Part shown: positions 12,764 through 24,737 of the stretch, piece by piece
How the letters are laid out: every line of letters starts with the position of its first letter
How positions within the stretch are numbered: the stretch's first letter is position 1
Assembly (NCBI GenBank): GCA_963580455.1
Contig: OY756960.1
Coordinates: 620,001-684,000 of the forward strand
Reading direction: 5' to 3'
Source: Euonymus europaeus
Taxonomy: Eukaryota; Streptophyta; Magnoliopsida; Celastrales; Celastraceae
DNA: 64,000 nucleotides
Program-made: the position numbers and the translations under genes
The notes under the pieces: model-generated
The model's input: the letters and a program-made list of their open reading frames with translations, nothing else
Databases searched by the model: none
Told to the model about the DNA's origin: nothing

Positions 12764-12973
12764 GACTCCGAGTTCTGAATTCGGTGATTTTTAGCTTGAT
12801 TTCACACTAATTTTCGAGCTCTACGATCCTGGCGTTTCGGATATTGATTTCAGAACTCGTGGCTAGTTGGTCTCGTTTCACCTAGTTAGCCGCGAAATGT
12901 GGTTTCTTTACGTAAACGGTTTTATGAATATCCGTTGACTCCGAGTTCTGAATTCGGTGATTTTTAGCTTGAT

Positions 12974-13665
12974 TTCACACTACTTTTCGAGCTCTACAAT
13001 CTTGGCGTTTCGGATATTGATTTCAGAACTCGTGGCTAGTTGGTCTCGTTTCACCTAGTTAGCCGCGAAATGTGGTTTCTTTACGTAAACGGTTTTATGA
13101 ATATCCGTTGACTCCGAGTTCTGAATTCGGTGATTTTTAGCTTGATTTCACACTAATTTTCGAGCTCTACGATCCTGGCGTTTCGGATATTGATTTCAGA
13201 ACTCGTGGCTAGTTGGTCTCGTTTCACCTAGTTAGCCGCGAAATGTGGTTTCTTTACGTAAACGGTTTTATGAATATCCGTTGACTCCGAGTTCTGAATT
13301 CGGTGATTTTTAGCTTGATTTCACACTACTTTTCGAGCTCTACGATCCTGGCGTTTCCGATATTGATTTCAGAACTCGTGGCTAGTTGGTCTCGTTTCAC
13401 CAAGTTAGCCGCGAAATGTGGTTTCTTTACGTAAACGGTTTTAGGAATATCCGTTGAGTTCTAGTTCTGAATTTGGTGATTTTTAGCTTGATTTTACACT
13501 ACTTTTCGAGCTCTACGATCCTGGCATTTCGGATTTTGATTTCAGAACTCGTGGCTAGTTGGTCTCGTTTCACCTAGTTAGCCGCGAAATGTGGTTTCTT
13601 TACGTAAACGGTTTTGTGAATAACCGTTGAGTCCTAGTTCTGAATTCGGTGATTTTTAGCTTGAT
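12974..13665. repeat. 11-monomer HOR, partial unit 3 (4 monomers)
   Basis: Only the first four monomers of the unit are present, ending with the gtgaataacc type. The next monomer (13666) switches to cctagcg, actcatgg and gttccacc, which matches the monomer at 8649 that precedes unit 1 in the longer 14-monomer order. Confidence 0.85.
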
Positions 13666-16087
13666 TTTACACTACTTTTCGAGCTCTACGATCCTAGCGT
13701 TTCGGATTTTGATTTCAGAACTCATGGCTAGATGGTCTCGTTCCACCTATTTAGCCGCGAAATGTGGTTTCTTTACGTAAACGGTTTTATGAATATCCGT
13801 TGACTCCGAGTTCTGAATTCGGTGATTTTTAGCTTGATTTTACACTACTTTTCGAGCTCTACGATCCTGGCATTTCGGATTTTGATTTCAGAACTCGTGG
13901 AAAGTAGGTCTCGTTTCACCTAGTTAGCCGTGAAAAGTGGTTTCTTTACGTAAACGGTTTTGTGAATAACCGTTGAGTCCTAGTTCTGAATTCGGTGATT
14001 TTTAGCTTGATTTTACACTAATTTTTGAGCTCTACGATCCTGGAATTTTGGGTTTTGATTTCAGAACTCGTGGCTAGTTGGTCTCGTTTCACCTAGTTAG
14101 CCGCGAAATGTGGTTTCTTTACGTAAACGGTTTTATGAATATCCGTTGACTCCGAGTTCTGAATTCGGTGATTTTTAGCTTGATTTCACACTACTTTTCG
14201 AGCTCTACAATCTTGGCGTTTCGGATATTGATTTCAGAACTCGTGGCTAGTTGGTCTCGTTTCACCTAGTTAGCCGCGAAATGTGGTTTCTTTACGTAAA
14301 CGGTTTTATGAATATCCGTTGACTCCGAGTTCTGAATTCGGTGATTTTTAGCTTGATTTCACACTAATTTTCGAGCTCTACGATCCTGGTGTTTCGGATA
14401 TTGATTTCAGAACTCGTGGCTAGTTGGTCTCGTTTCACCTAGTTAGCCGCGAAATGTGGTTTCTTTACGTAAACGGTTTTATGAATATCCGTTGACTCCG
14501 AGTTCTGAATTCGGTGATTTTTAGCTTGATTTCACACTACTTTTCGAGCTCTACGATCCTGGCGTTTCCGATATTGATTTCAGAACTCGTGGCTAGTTGG
14601 TCTCGTTTCACCAAGTTAGCCGCGAAATGTGGTTTCTTTACGTAAACGGTTTTAGGAATATCCGTTGAGTTCTAGTTCTGAATTTGGTGATTTTTAGCTT
14701 GATTTTACACTACTTTTCGAGCTCTACGATCCTGGCATTTCGGATTTTGATTTCAGAACTCGTGGCTAGTTGGTCTCGTTTCACCTAGTTAGCCGCGAAA
14801 TGTGATTTCTTTACGTAAACGGTTTTGTGAATAACCGTTGAGTCCTAGTTCTGAATTCGGTGATTTTTAGCTTGATTTTACACTACTTTTCGAGCTCTAC
14901 GATCCTGGCGTTTCGGATTTTGATTTCATAACTCGTGGCTAGATGGTCTCGTTTCACCTAGTTAGCCGCGAAATGTGGTTTCTTTACGTAAACGGTTTTA
15001 GGAATATCCGTTGACTCCAAGTTCTGAATTCGGTGATTTTTAGCTTGATTTCACACTACTTTTCGATCTCTACCATCCTGGCGTTTCGGATTTTGATTTC
15101 AGAACTCGTGGCTAGATGGTCTTGTTTCACCTAGTTAGCCGCGAAATGTGGTTTCTTTACGTAAACGGTTTTAGGAATATCCGTTGACTCCGAGTTCTGA
15201 ATTCGGTGATTTTTAGCTTGATTTCACACTACTTTTCGAGCTCTACAATCCTGGCGTTTCGGATTTTGATTTCAGAACTCGTGGCTAGTTGGTCTCGTTT
15301 CTCCCAGTTAGCCGCGAAATGTGCTTTCTTTACGTAAACGGTTTTATGAATATCCGTTGACTCCGAGTTCTGAATTCGGTGATTTTTAGCTTGATTACAC
15401 ACTACTTTTCGAGCTCTACGATCCTGGTGTTTCAGATTTTGATTTCAGAACTCGTGGCTAGTTGGTCTCGTTTCACCTATTTAGCCGCCAAATGTGGTTT
15501 CTTTACGTAAACGTTTTTATGAATATCCGTTGACTCCGAGTTCTGAATTCGGTGATTTTTAGCTTGATTACACACTAGTTTTCGAGCTCTACGATCTTGG
15601 AGTTTTGGATTTTGATTTCAGAACTCGTGGCTAGTTGGTCTCGTTTCACCTAGTTAGCCGCGAAATGTGGTTTCTTTACGTAAACGGTTTTATGAATATC
15701 CGTTGACTCCGAGTTCTGAATTCGGTGATTTTTAGCTTGATTTCACACTACTTTTCGAGCTCTACGATCCTGGCGTTTCGGATATTGATTTCAGAACTCG
15801 TGGCTAGTTGGTCTCGTTTCACCTAGTTAGCCGCGAAATGTGGTTTCTTTACGTAAACGGTTTTATGAATATCCGTTGACTCCGAGTTCTGAATTCGGTG
15901 ATTTTTAGCTTGATTTCACACTAATTTTCGAGCTCTACGATCCTGGCGTTTCGGATATTGATTTCAGAACTCGTGGCTAGTTGGTCTCGTTTCACCTAGT
16001 TAGCCGCGAAATGTGGTTTCTTTACGTAAACGGTTTTATGAATATCCGTTGACTCCGAGTTCTGAATTCGGTGATTTTTAGCTTGAT
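13666..16087. repeat. 14-monomer segment, copy 2 (m79-m92)
   Basis: This block follows the order of 8649-11070 at a 29-monomer (5,017 bp) offset but contains the 11-monomer stretch only once. Private changes include gtggaaagtagg (m80), ggtgtttcggatatt (m83), gtgatttc (m85) and cttgtttcacc (m87). The gatctctacc marker at 15065 is 18 monomers from the one at 11951. Confidence 0.8.
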
Positions 16088-17125
16088 TTCACACTATTTT
16101 TCGAGCACTACGATCCAGGCATTTCGGATATTGATTTCAGAACTCGTGGCTAGTTGGTCTCGTTTCACCTAGTTAGCCGCGAAATGTGGTTTCTTTACGT
16201 AAACGGTTTTAGGAATATCCGTTGACTCCGAGTTCTGAATTCGGTGATTTTTAGCTTGATTTCACACTACTATTTGAGCTCTACAATCCTGGCGTTTCGG
16301 ATTTTGATTTCAGAACTCGTGGCTAGTTGGTCTCGTTTCTCCCAGTTAGCCGCGAAATGTGCTTTCTTTACGTAAACGGTTTTATGAATATCCGTTTACT
16401 CCGAGTTCTGAATTCGGTGATTTTTAGCTTGATTACACACTACTTTTTGAGCTCTACGATCCTGGTGTTTCGGATTTTGATTTCAGAACTCGTGGCTAGT
16501 TGGTCTCGTTTCACCTATTTAGCCGCCAAATGTGGTTTCTTTACGTAAACGTTTTTATGAATATCCGTTGACTCCGAGTTCTGAATTCGGTGATTTTTAG
16601 CTTGATTACACACTAGTTTTCGAGCTCTACGATCCTGGAGTTTTGGATTTTGATTTCAGAACTCGTGGCTAGTTGGTCTCGTTTCACCTAGTTAGCCGCG
16701 AAATGTGGTTTCTTTACGTAAACGGTTTTATGAATATCCATTGACTCCGAGTTCTGAATTCGGTGATTTTTAGCTTGATTTCACACTACTTTTCGAGCTC
16801 TACGATCCTGGCGTTTCGGATATTGATTTCAGAACTAGTGGCTAGTTGGTCTCGTTTCACCTAGTTAGCCGCAATATGTGGTTTCTTTACGTAAACGGTT
16901 TTATGAATATCCGTTGACTCAGAGTTCTGAATTCGGTGATTTTTAGCTTGATTTCACACTAATTTTCGAGCTCTACGATCCTGGCGTTTCGGATATTGAT
17001 TTCAGAACTCGTGGCTAGTTGGTCTCGTTTCACCTAGTTAGCCGCGAAATGTGGTTTCTTTACGTAAACGGTTTTATGAATATCCGTTGACTCCGAGTTC
17101 TGAACTCGGTGATTTTTAGCTTGAT
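16088..17125. repeat. Junction monomer plus 5-monomer copy of 15223-16087
   Basis: m94-m98 (16261-17125) repeat the order of m88-m92 at a 6-monomer (1,038 bp) shift: the ttctcccag/gtgctttc type, then gccgccaaa, then ctagttttcgag, then two gatatt monomers. m93 (16088-16260) is odd, with gagcactacgatccagg, and marks the junction. Confidence 0.7.
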
Positions 17126-18682
17126 TTCACACTACTTTTCGAGCTCTACGATCCTGGCGTTTCCGATATTGATTTCAGAACTCGTTGCTAGTTGGTCTCG
17201 TTTCACCTAGTTAGCCGCGAAATGTGGTTTCTTTACGTAAACGGTTTTAGGAATATCCGTTGAGTCCTAGTTTTGAATTCGGTGATTTTTAGCTTGATTT
17301 TACACTACTTTTCGAGCTCTACGATCCTGACTTTTCGGATTTTGATTTCAGAACTCGTGGCTAGTTGGTCTCGTTTCACCTAGTTAGCCGCGAAATGTGG
17401 TTTCTTTACGTAAACGGTTTTATGAATATCCGTTGACTCCGAGTTCTGAATTCGGTGATTTTTAGCTTGATTTCACACTACTTTTTGAGCTCTACAATCC
17501 TGGCGTTTCGGATTTTGATTTCAGAACTCGTGGCTAGTAGGTCTCGTTTCACCTATTTAGCCGCGAAAAGTGGTTTCTTTACGTAAACGGTTTTATGAAT
17601 ATCCGTTGACTCCGAGTTCTGAATTCGGTGATTTTTAGCTTGATTACACACTACTTTTCGAGCTCTACGATCCTGGCATTTCGGATTTTGATTTTAAAAC
17701 TCGTGGCTAGTTGGTCTCGTTTCACCTATTTAGCCGCGAAATGTGGTTTCTTTACGTAAACGGTTTTATGAATATCCGTTGACTCCGAGTTCTGAATTCG
17801 GTGATTTTTAGCTTGATTTCACACTAATTTTCGAGCTCTACGATCCTGACATTTCGGATTTTGATTTCAGAACACGTGGCTAGTTGGTCTCGTTTCACCT
17901 AGTTAGCCGCGAAATGTGGTTTCTTTACGTAAACGGTTTTACGAATATCCGTTGACTCCGAGTTCTGAATTCGGTGATTTTTAGCTTGATTTCATACTAC
18001 TTTTCGAGCTCTACGATCCTGGCGTTTCGGATATTGATTTCAGAACTCGTGGCTAGTTGGTCTGGTTTCACCTAGTTAGCCGCGAAATGTGGTTTCTTTA
18101 CGTAAACGGTTTTATGAATATCCGTTGACTCCGAGTTCTGAATTCGGCGATTTTTAGCTTGATTTCAAACTAATTTTCGAGCGCTACAATCCTGGCGTTT
18201 CGGATATTGATTTCAGAACTCGTGGCTAGTGGGTCTCGTTTCACCTAGTTTGCCGCGAAATGTGGTTTCTTTACGTAAACGGTTTTATGAATATCCGTTG
18301 ACTCCGAGTTCTGAATTCGGTGATTTTTAGCTTGATTTCACACTACTTTTCGAGCTCTACGATCCAGGAATTTCGGATATTGATTTCAGAACTCGTGGCT
18401 AGTTGGTCTCGTTTCACCTAGTTAGCCGCGAAATGTGGTTTCTTTACGTAAACGGTTTTAGGAATATCCGTTGACTCCGAGTTCTGAATTCGGTGATTTT
18501 TAGCTTGATTACACACTACTTTTCGAGCTCTACAATCCTGGCATTTTGGATTTTGATTTCAGAACTCGTGGCTAGTTGGTCTCATTTCACCTAGTTAGCC
18601 GCGAAATGTGGTTTCTTTACGTAAACGGTTTTAGGAATATCCGTTGACTCCGAGTTCTGAATTCGGTGATTTTTAGCTTGAT
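17126..18682. repeat. Transitional monomers (m99-m107)
   Basis: This is a mixed zone between the gagtcctag-rich left domains and the 14-monomer family to the right. The ttttaaaac, ctgacatt, ttcaaactaa and ccagg types appear here in an order that recurs, shifted by five to six monomers, at 18683-19374. One monomer has gagcgctac, which destroys the SacI palindrome. No clean HOR unit can be fixed. Confidence 0.5.
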
Positions 18683-21104
18683 TACACACTACTTTTCGAG
18701 CTCTACGATCCTGGCATTTCGGATTTTGATTTTAAAACTCGTGACTAGTTGGTCTCGTTTCACCTATTTAGCCGCGAAATGTGGTTTCTTTACGTAAACG
18801 GTTTTATGAATATCCGTTGACTCCGAGTTCTGAATTCGGTGATTTTTAACTTGATTTCACACTAATTTTCGAGCTCTACGATCCTGAAGTTTCGGATTTT
18901 TATTTCAGAACTCGTGGCTAGTTGGTCTGGTTTCACCTAGTTAGCCGCGAAATGTAGTTTCTTTACGTAAACGGTTTTATGAATATCCGTTGACTCCGAG
19001 TTCTGAATTCGGTGATTTTTAGCTTGATTTCAAACTAATTTTCGAGCTCTACGATCCTGGCGTTTCGGATATTGATTTCAGAACTCGTGGCTAGTTGGTC
19101 TCGTTTCACCTAGTTAGCCGCGAAATGTGGTTTCTTTACGTAAACGGTTTTATGAATATCCGTTGACTCCGTGTTCTGAATTCGGTGATTTTTAGCTTGA
19201 TTTCACACTACTTTTCGAGCTCTACGATCCAGGCATTTCGCATATTGATTTCAGAACTCGTGGCTAGTTGGTCTCGTTTCACCTAGTTAGCCGCGAAATG
19301 TGGTTTCTTTACGTAAACGGTTTTAGGAATATCCGTTGACTCCGAGTTCTGAATTCGGTGATTTTTAGCTTGATTACACACTACTTTTCGAGCTCTACAA
19401 TCCTAGCATTTTGGATTATGATTTCAGAACTCGTGGCTAGTTGGTCTCGTTTCACCTATTTAGCCGCGAAATGTGGTTTCTTTACGTAAACGGTTTTAGG
19501 AATATCCGTTGACTCCGAGTTCTGAATTAGGTGATTTTTAGCTTGATTTCACACTACATTTTGAGCTCTACGATCCTGGCGTTTCGGATTTTGATTTCAG
19601 AACTCGTGGCTAGTAGCTCTCATTTCACCTAGTTAGCCACGAAATTTGGTTTCTTTACGTAAATAGTTTTATGAATATCCGTTGACTCCGAGTTCTGAAT
19701 TCGGTGATTTTTAGCTTGATTTCACACTACTTTTCGAGCTCTACAAACCTGGCATTTCAGATTTTGATTTCAGAACTCGTGGCTAGTAGGTCTCGATTCA
19801 CCTATTTAGCCGCGAAATGTGGTTTCTTTACGTAAGTGGTTTTATGAATATCCGTTGACTCCGAGTTCTGAATTCGGTGATTTTTATGTTGATTACACAC
19901 TACTTTTCGAGCTCTACAATCCTGGCATTTCGCATTTTGATTTCAGAACTTGTGGCTAGTAGGTCTCGTTTCACCTAGTTAGCCGCGAAATGTGGTTTCT
20001 TTACGAAAACGGTTTTATGAATATCCGTTGACTCCGAGTTCTGAATTCGGTGATTTTTAGCTTGATTTCACATTACTTTTTGAGCTCTACAATCCTGACG
20101 TTTTGGATTTTGATTTCAGAACTCGTGGCTAGTTGGTCTCGTTTCACCTAGTAAGCCGCGAAATGTTGTTTCTTTACGTAAATGGTTTTATGAATATCGG
20201 TTGACTCCGAGTTCTGAATTCGGTGATTTTTAGCTTGATTTCACACTACTTTTCGAGCTCTACGATCCTGGCGTTTCGGATATTGATTTCAGAACTCATG
20301 GCTAGTTGGTCTCGTTTCACCTAGTTAGCCGCGAAATGTGGTTTCTTTACGTAAACGGTTTTATGAATATCCGTTGACTCCGAGTTCTGAATTCGGTGAT
20401 TTTTAGCTTGATTTCACACTACTTTTTGAGCTCTACAATCCTAGCGTTTCGGATTTTGATTTCAGAACTCGTGGCTATTAGGTCTCGTTTCACCTAGTTA
20501 GCCGCGAAAAGTGGTTTCTTTACGTAAACGGTTTTATGAATATCCGTTGACTCCGAGTTCTGAATTCGGTGATTTTTAGCTTGATTTCACACTAAATTTC
20601 GAGCTCTACAATCCTGGGTTTTCGGATTTTGATTTCAGAACTCGTGGCTAGTAGGTCTCGTTTCACCAAGTCAGCCACGAAATGTGGTTTCTTTACGTAA
20701 ACGGTTTTATGAATATCCGTTGACTCCGAGTTCTGAATTCGGTGATTTTTAGCTTGATTTCACACTACTTTTCGAGCTCTACAATCCTGGCATTTCGGAT
20801 TTTGATTTCATAACTCATGGCTAGTTGGTCTCATTTCACATAGTTAGTCGCGAAATGTGGTTTCTTTACGTAAACGGTTTTATGAATATCCGTTGACTCC
20901 GAGTTCTGAATTCGGTGATTTTTAGCTTGATTTCACACTAATTTTCGAGCTCTACGATCCTGGCATTTCGGATTTTTATTTCAGAACTCGTGGCTTGTTG
21001 GTCTCGTTTCACCTAGTTAGCCGCGAAATGTGGTTTCTTTACATAAACGGTTTTATGAATATCCGTTGACTCCGAGTTCTGAATTCGGTGATTTTTAGCT
21101 TGAT
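18683..21104. repeat. 14-monomer HOR family, unit a (m108-m121)
   Basis: In order, its types are ttttaaaactcgtgactag, tctggtttc, ttcaaactaa, ccaggcatt, gattatg with aattaggtg, gtagctctcattt with aaatagtttt, caaacctgg with gtaagtgg, tttcgcatttt, ctgacgttttgg, actcatgg, ctattagg with aaaagtgg, caccaagtcagcc, tctcatttcac, and ggcttgttgg with acataaac. The gtaagtgg marker (cgtaag start at 19831) recurs at 22253, 24675 and 27097, each 2,422 bases or 14 monomers apart. Confidence 0.85.
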
Positions 21105-23699
21105 TACACACTACTTTTCGAGCTCTACGATCCTGGCATTTCGGATTTTGATTTTAAAACTCGTGACTAGTAGGTCTCGTTTCACCTATTTAGCCGCGAA
21201 ATGTGGTTTCTTTACGTAAACGGTTTTATGAATATCCGTTGACTCCGAGTTCTGAATTCGGTGATTTTTAACTTGATTTCACACTAATTTTCGAGCTCTA
21301 CGATCCTGACATTTCGGATTTTTATTTCAGAACTCGTGGCTAGTTGGTCTGGTTTCACCTAGTTAGCCGCGAAATGTGGTTTCTTTACGTAAACGGTTTT
21401 ATGAATATCCGTTGACTCCGAGTTCTGAATTCGGTGATTTTTAGCTTGATGTCAAACTAATTTTCGAGCTCTACGATCCTGGCGTTTCGGATATTGATTT
21501 CAGAACTCGTGGCTAGTTGGTCTCGTTTCACCTAGTTAGCCGCGAAATGTGGTTTCTTTACGTAAACGGTTTTATGAATATCCGTTGACTCCGAGTTCTG
21601 AATTCGGTGATTTTTAACTTGATTTCACACTACTTTTCGAGCTCTACGATCCAGGCATTTCGGATATTGATTTCAGAACTCGTGGCTAGTTGGTCTCGTT
21701 TCACCTAGTTAGCCGCGAAATGTGGTTTCTTTACGTAAACGGTTTTATGAATATCCGTTGACTCCGAGTTCTGAATTCGGTGATTTTTAGCTTGATTACA
21801 CACTACTTTTCGAGCTCTACAATCCTGGCATTTTGGATTATGATTTCAGAACTCGTGGCTAGTTGGTCTCGTTTCACCTATTTAGCCGCGAAATGTGGTT
21901 TCTTTACGTAAACGGTTTTAGGAATATCCGTTGACTCCGAGTTCTGAATTAGGTGATTTTTAGCTTGATTTCACACTACATTTCGAGCTCTACGATCCTG
22001 GCATTTCGGATTTTGATTTCAGAACTCGTGGCTAGTAGCTCTCATTTCACCTAGTTAGCCGCGAAATTTGGTTTCTTTACGTAAATAGTTTTATGAATAT
22101 CCGTTGACTCCGAGTTCTGAATTCGGTGATTTTTAGCTTGATTTCACACTACTTTTCGAGCTCTACAAACCTGGCATTTCAGATTTTGATTTCAGAACTC
22201 GTGGCTAGTAGGTCTCGATTCACCTATTTAGCCGCGAAATGTGGTTTCTTTACGTAAGTGGTTTTATGAATATCCGTTGACTCCGAGTTCTGAATTCGGT
22301 GATTTTTATGTTGATTACACACTACTTTTCGAGCTCTACAATCCTGGCATTTCGCATTTTGATTTCAGAACTTGTGGCTAGTTGGTCTCGTTTCACCTAT
22401 TTAGCCTCGAAATGTGGTTTCTTTACGTAAACGGTTTTACGAATATCCGTTGACTCCGAGTTCTGAATTCGGTGATTTTTAGCTTGATTTCACACTACTT
22501 TTCGAGCTCTACAATCCTGGCATTTCGGATTTTGATTTCAGAACTTGTGGCTAGTAGGTCTCGTTTCACCTAGTTAGCCGCGAAATGTGGTTTCTTTACG
22601 TAAACGGTTTTATGAATATCCGTTGACTCCGAGTTCTGAATTCGGTGATTTTTAGCTTGATTTCACACTACTTTTTGAGCTCTACAATCCTGACGTTTTG
22701 GATTTTGATTTCAGAACTCGTGGCTAGTTGGTCTCGTTTCACCTAGTTAGCCGCGAAATGTTGTTTCTTTACGTAAATGGTTTTATGAATATCGGTTGAC
22801 TCCGAGTTCTGAATTCGGTGATTTTTAGCTTGATTTCACACTACTTTTCGAGCTCTACGATCCTGGCGTTTCGGATATTGATTTCAGAACTCATGGCTAG
22901 TTGGTCTCGTTTCACCTTGTTAGCCGCGAAATGTGGTTTCTTTACGTAAACGGTTTTATGAATATCCGTTGACTCCGAGTTCTGAATTCGGTGATTTTTA
23001 GCTTGATTTCACACTACTTTTTGAGCTCTACAATCCTAGCGTTTCGGATTTTGATTTCAGAACTCGTGGCTATTAGGTCTCGTTTCACCTAGTTAGCCGC
23101 GAAAAGTGGTTTCTTTACGTAAACGGTTTTATGAATATCCGTTGACTCCGAGTTCTGAATTCGGTGATTTTTAGCTTGATTTCACACTACATTTCGAGCT
23201 CTACAATCCTGGGTTTTCGGATTTCGATTTCAGAACTCGTGGCTAGTATGTCTCGTTTCACCTAGTCAGCCACGAAATGTGGTTTCTTTACGTAAACGGT
23301 TTTATGAATATCCGTTGACTCCGAGTTCTGAATTCGGTGATTTTTAGCTTGATTTCACACTACTTTTCGAGCTCTACAATCCTGGCATTTCGGATTTTGA
23401 TTTCAGAACTCATGGCTAGTTGGTCTCATTTCACCTAGTTAGTCCTGAAATGTGGTTTCTTTACGTAAACGGTTTTATGAATATCCGTTGACTCCGAGTT
23501 CTGAATTCGGTGATTTTTAGCTTGATTTCACACTAATTTTCGAGCTCTACGATCCTGGCATTTCGGATTTTGATTTCAGAACTCGTGGCTTGTTGGTCTC
23601 GTTTCACCTAGTTAGCCGCGAAATGTGGTTTCTTTACATAAACGGTTTTATGAATATCCGTTGACTCCGAGTTCTGAATTCGGTTATTTTTAGCTTGAT
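21105..23699. repeat. 14-monomer family, unit b with one extra monomer (15)
   Basis: m122-m136 follow the order of unit a. One additional acttgtgg/gtagg monomer (m130, 22489-22661) has been inserted after the tttcgcatttt type, so later markers sit 15 instead of 14 monomers from unit a. This extra monomer is then inherited by the following copies. Confidence 0.75.
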
Positions 23700-24737
23700 T
23701 TCACACTACTTTTCGAGCTCTACAATCCTGGCGTTTCGGATTTTGATTTCAGAACTCGTGGCTAGTAGGTCTCGTTTCACCTAGTTAGCCGCGAAATGTG
23801 GTTTCTTTACATAAACGGTTTTATGAATATCCATTGACTCCGAGTTCTGAATTCGGTGATTTTTAGCTTGATTACACACTACTTTTCGAGCTCTACAATC
23901 CTGGCATTTCGGATTTTGATTTCAGAACTCGTGGCTAGTTGGTCTCGTTTCACCTAGTTAGCCGCGAAATGTGGTTTCTTTACGTAAACGATTTTATAAA
24001 TATCCGTTGACTCCGAGTTCTGAATTCGGCGATTTTTAGCTTGATTTCACACTACTTTTCGAGCTCTACGATCCTGGCATTTCGGATATTGATTTCAGAA
24101 CTCGTGGCTAGTTGGTCTCGTTACACCTAGTTAGCCTCGAAATGTGGTTTCTTTACGTAAACGGTTTTATGAATATCCGTTGACTCCGAGTTCTGAATTC
24201 GGTGATTTTTAGCTTGATTACACACTACTTTTCGAGATCTACAATCCTGGGTTTTCGGATTTCGATTTCAGAACTCGTGGCTAGTAGGTCTCGTTTCACC
24301 TAGTTGGCCAAGAAATGTGGTTTCTTTACGTAAACGGTTATATGAATATCCGTTGACTCCGAGTTCTGAATTCGGTGATTTTTAGCTTGATTACACACTA
24401 CTTTTCGAGCTCTACAATCCTGGCATTTCGGATTTTGATTTCAGAACTCGTGGCTAGTTGGTCTCGTTTCACCTAGTTAGCCGCGAAATGTGGTTTCTTT
24501 ACGTAAACGGTTTTATGAATATCCGTTGACTCCGAGTTCTGAATTCGGTGATTTTTAGCTTGATTTCACACTACATTTCGAGCTCTACGATCCTGGCGTT
24601 TCGGATTTTGATTTCAGAACTCGTGGCTAGTTGGTCTCGTTTCACCTAGTTAGCCGCAAAATGTGGTTTCTTTACGTAAGTGGTTTTATGAATATCCGTT
24701 GACTCCGAGTTCTGAATTCGGTGATTTTTATGTTGAT
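22316..24737. repeat. 14-monomer HOR, near-identical copy c (2,422 bp)
   Basis: m129-m142 match m143-m156 at exactly 2,422 bases, including rare markers such as gtatgtctcg, agtcctgaa, cggttattttt, acgattttataaat, gttacacc, gagatctac with ggttatatg, and caaaatg with gtaagtgg. In copy c, monomer m133 (23008-23180) is the cctagcg/ctattagg/aaaagtgg type. Confidence 0.9.

Larger units (their letters stand above)
12673..12782. repeat. Intramonomer inverted repeat (shown in m73)
   Basis: The left arm ttcagaactcg (positions 49-59) is the exact reverse complement of the right arm cgagttctgaa (positions 142-152). Extending outward to positions 46-59 and 142-155 gives 13 matches in 14, and the right arm ends in the EcoRI palindrome. 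The arms lie 82 bases apart inside a monomer and 69 bases apart across a monomer boundary. Both arms are intact in most monomers, so the array carries hundreds of regularly spaced dyads. Short dyads are a reported feature of several centromeric satellites; a role in cruciform or hairpin formation here is inference. Confidence 0.85.
12628..12800. repeat. Representative monomer (m73), near consensus
   Basis: This monomer differs from my consensus only at position 43 (A instead of T), itself one of the commonest variants. Landmarks by position: ttcacactac at 1-10; SacI palindrome gagctc at 16-21 (12643-12648); the most variable point at 33-34; SnaBI palindrome tacgta at 109-114 (12736-12741); EcoRI palindrome gaattc at 150-155 (12777-12782); a run of five T at 161-165. 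The 13 CpGs start at 15, 24, 33, 38, 58, 74, 91, 93, 111, 117, 133, 142 and 155. The segment at 61-91 holds two related CTAGTT words, at 63-68 and 82-87, which may be a remnant of a short internal duplication. Confidence 0.95.
11071..12973. repeat. 11-monomer HOR, unit 2 (1,903 bp)
   Basis: This is an almost exact tandem copy of 9168-11070, with all eleven marker monomers in the same order. The very low divergence points to a recent duplication, younger than the split between 8649-11070 and 13666-16087, which differ at more sites. Confidence 0.9.

Noticed and set aside
12628..12800. CENP-B box-like motif
   Set aside because: The TTCG words at positions 14, 37 and 154 were compared with the pattern TTCGnnnnAnnCGGG on both strands. 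None has the required A and CGGG spacing. The cccggg variants near 1412 also fail.
16327..16548. Open frame of 73 codons starting at a TTG
   Set aside because: It runs through satellite monomers, lacks an ATG start or a coding signature, and repeats the same residues each time it enters a monomer in the same frame. It stays open only because local variants remove stops. The monomer length is not a multiple of three, so no frame is conserved.
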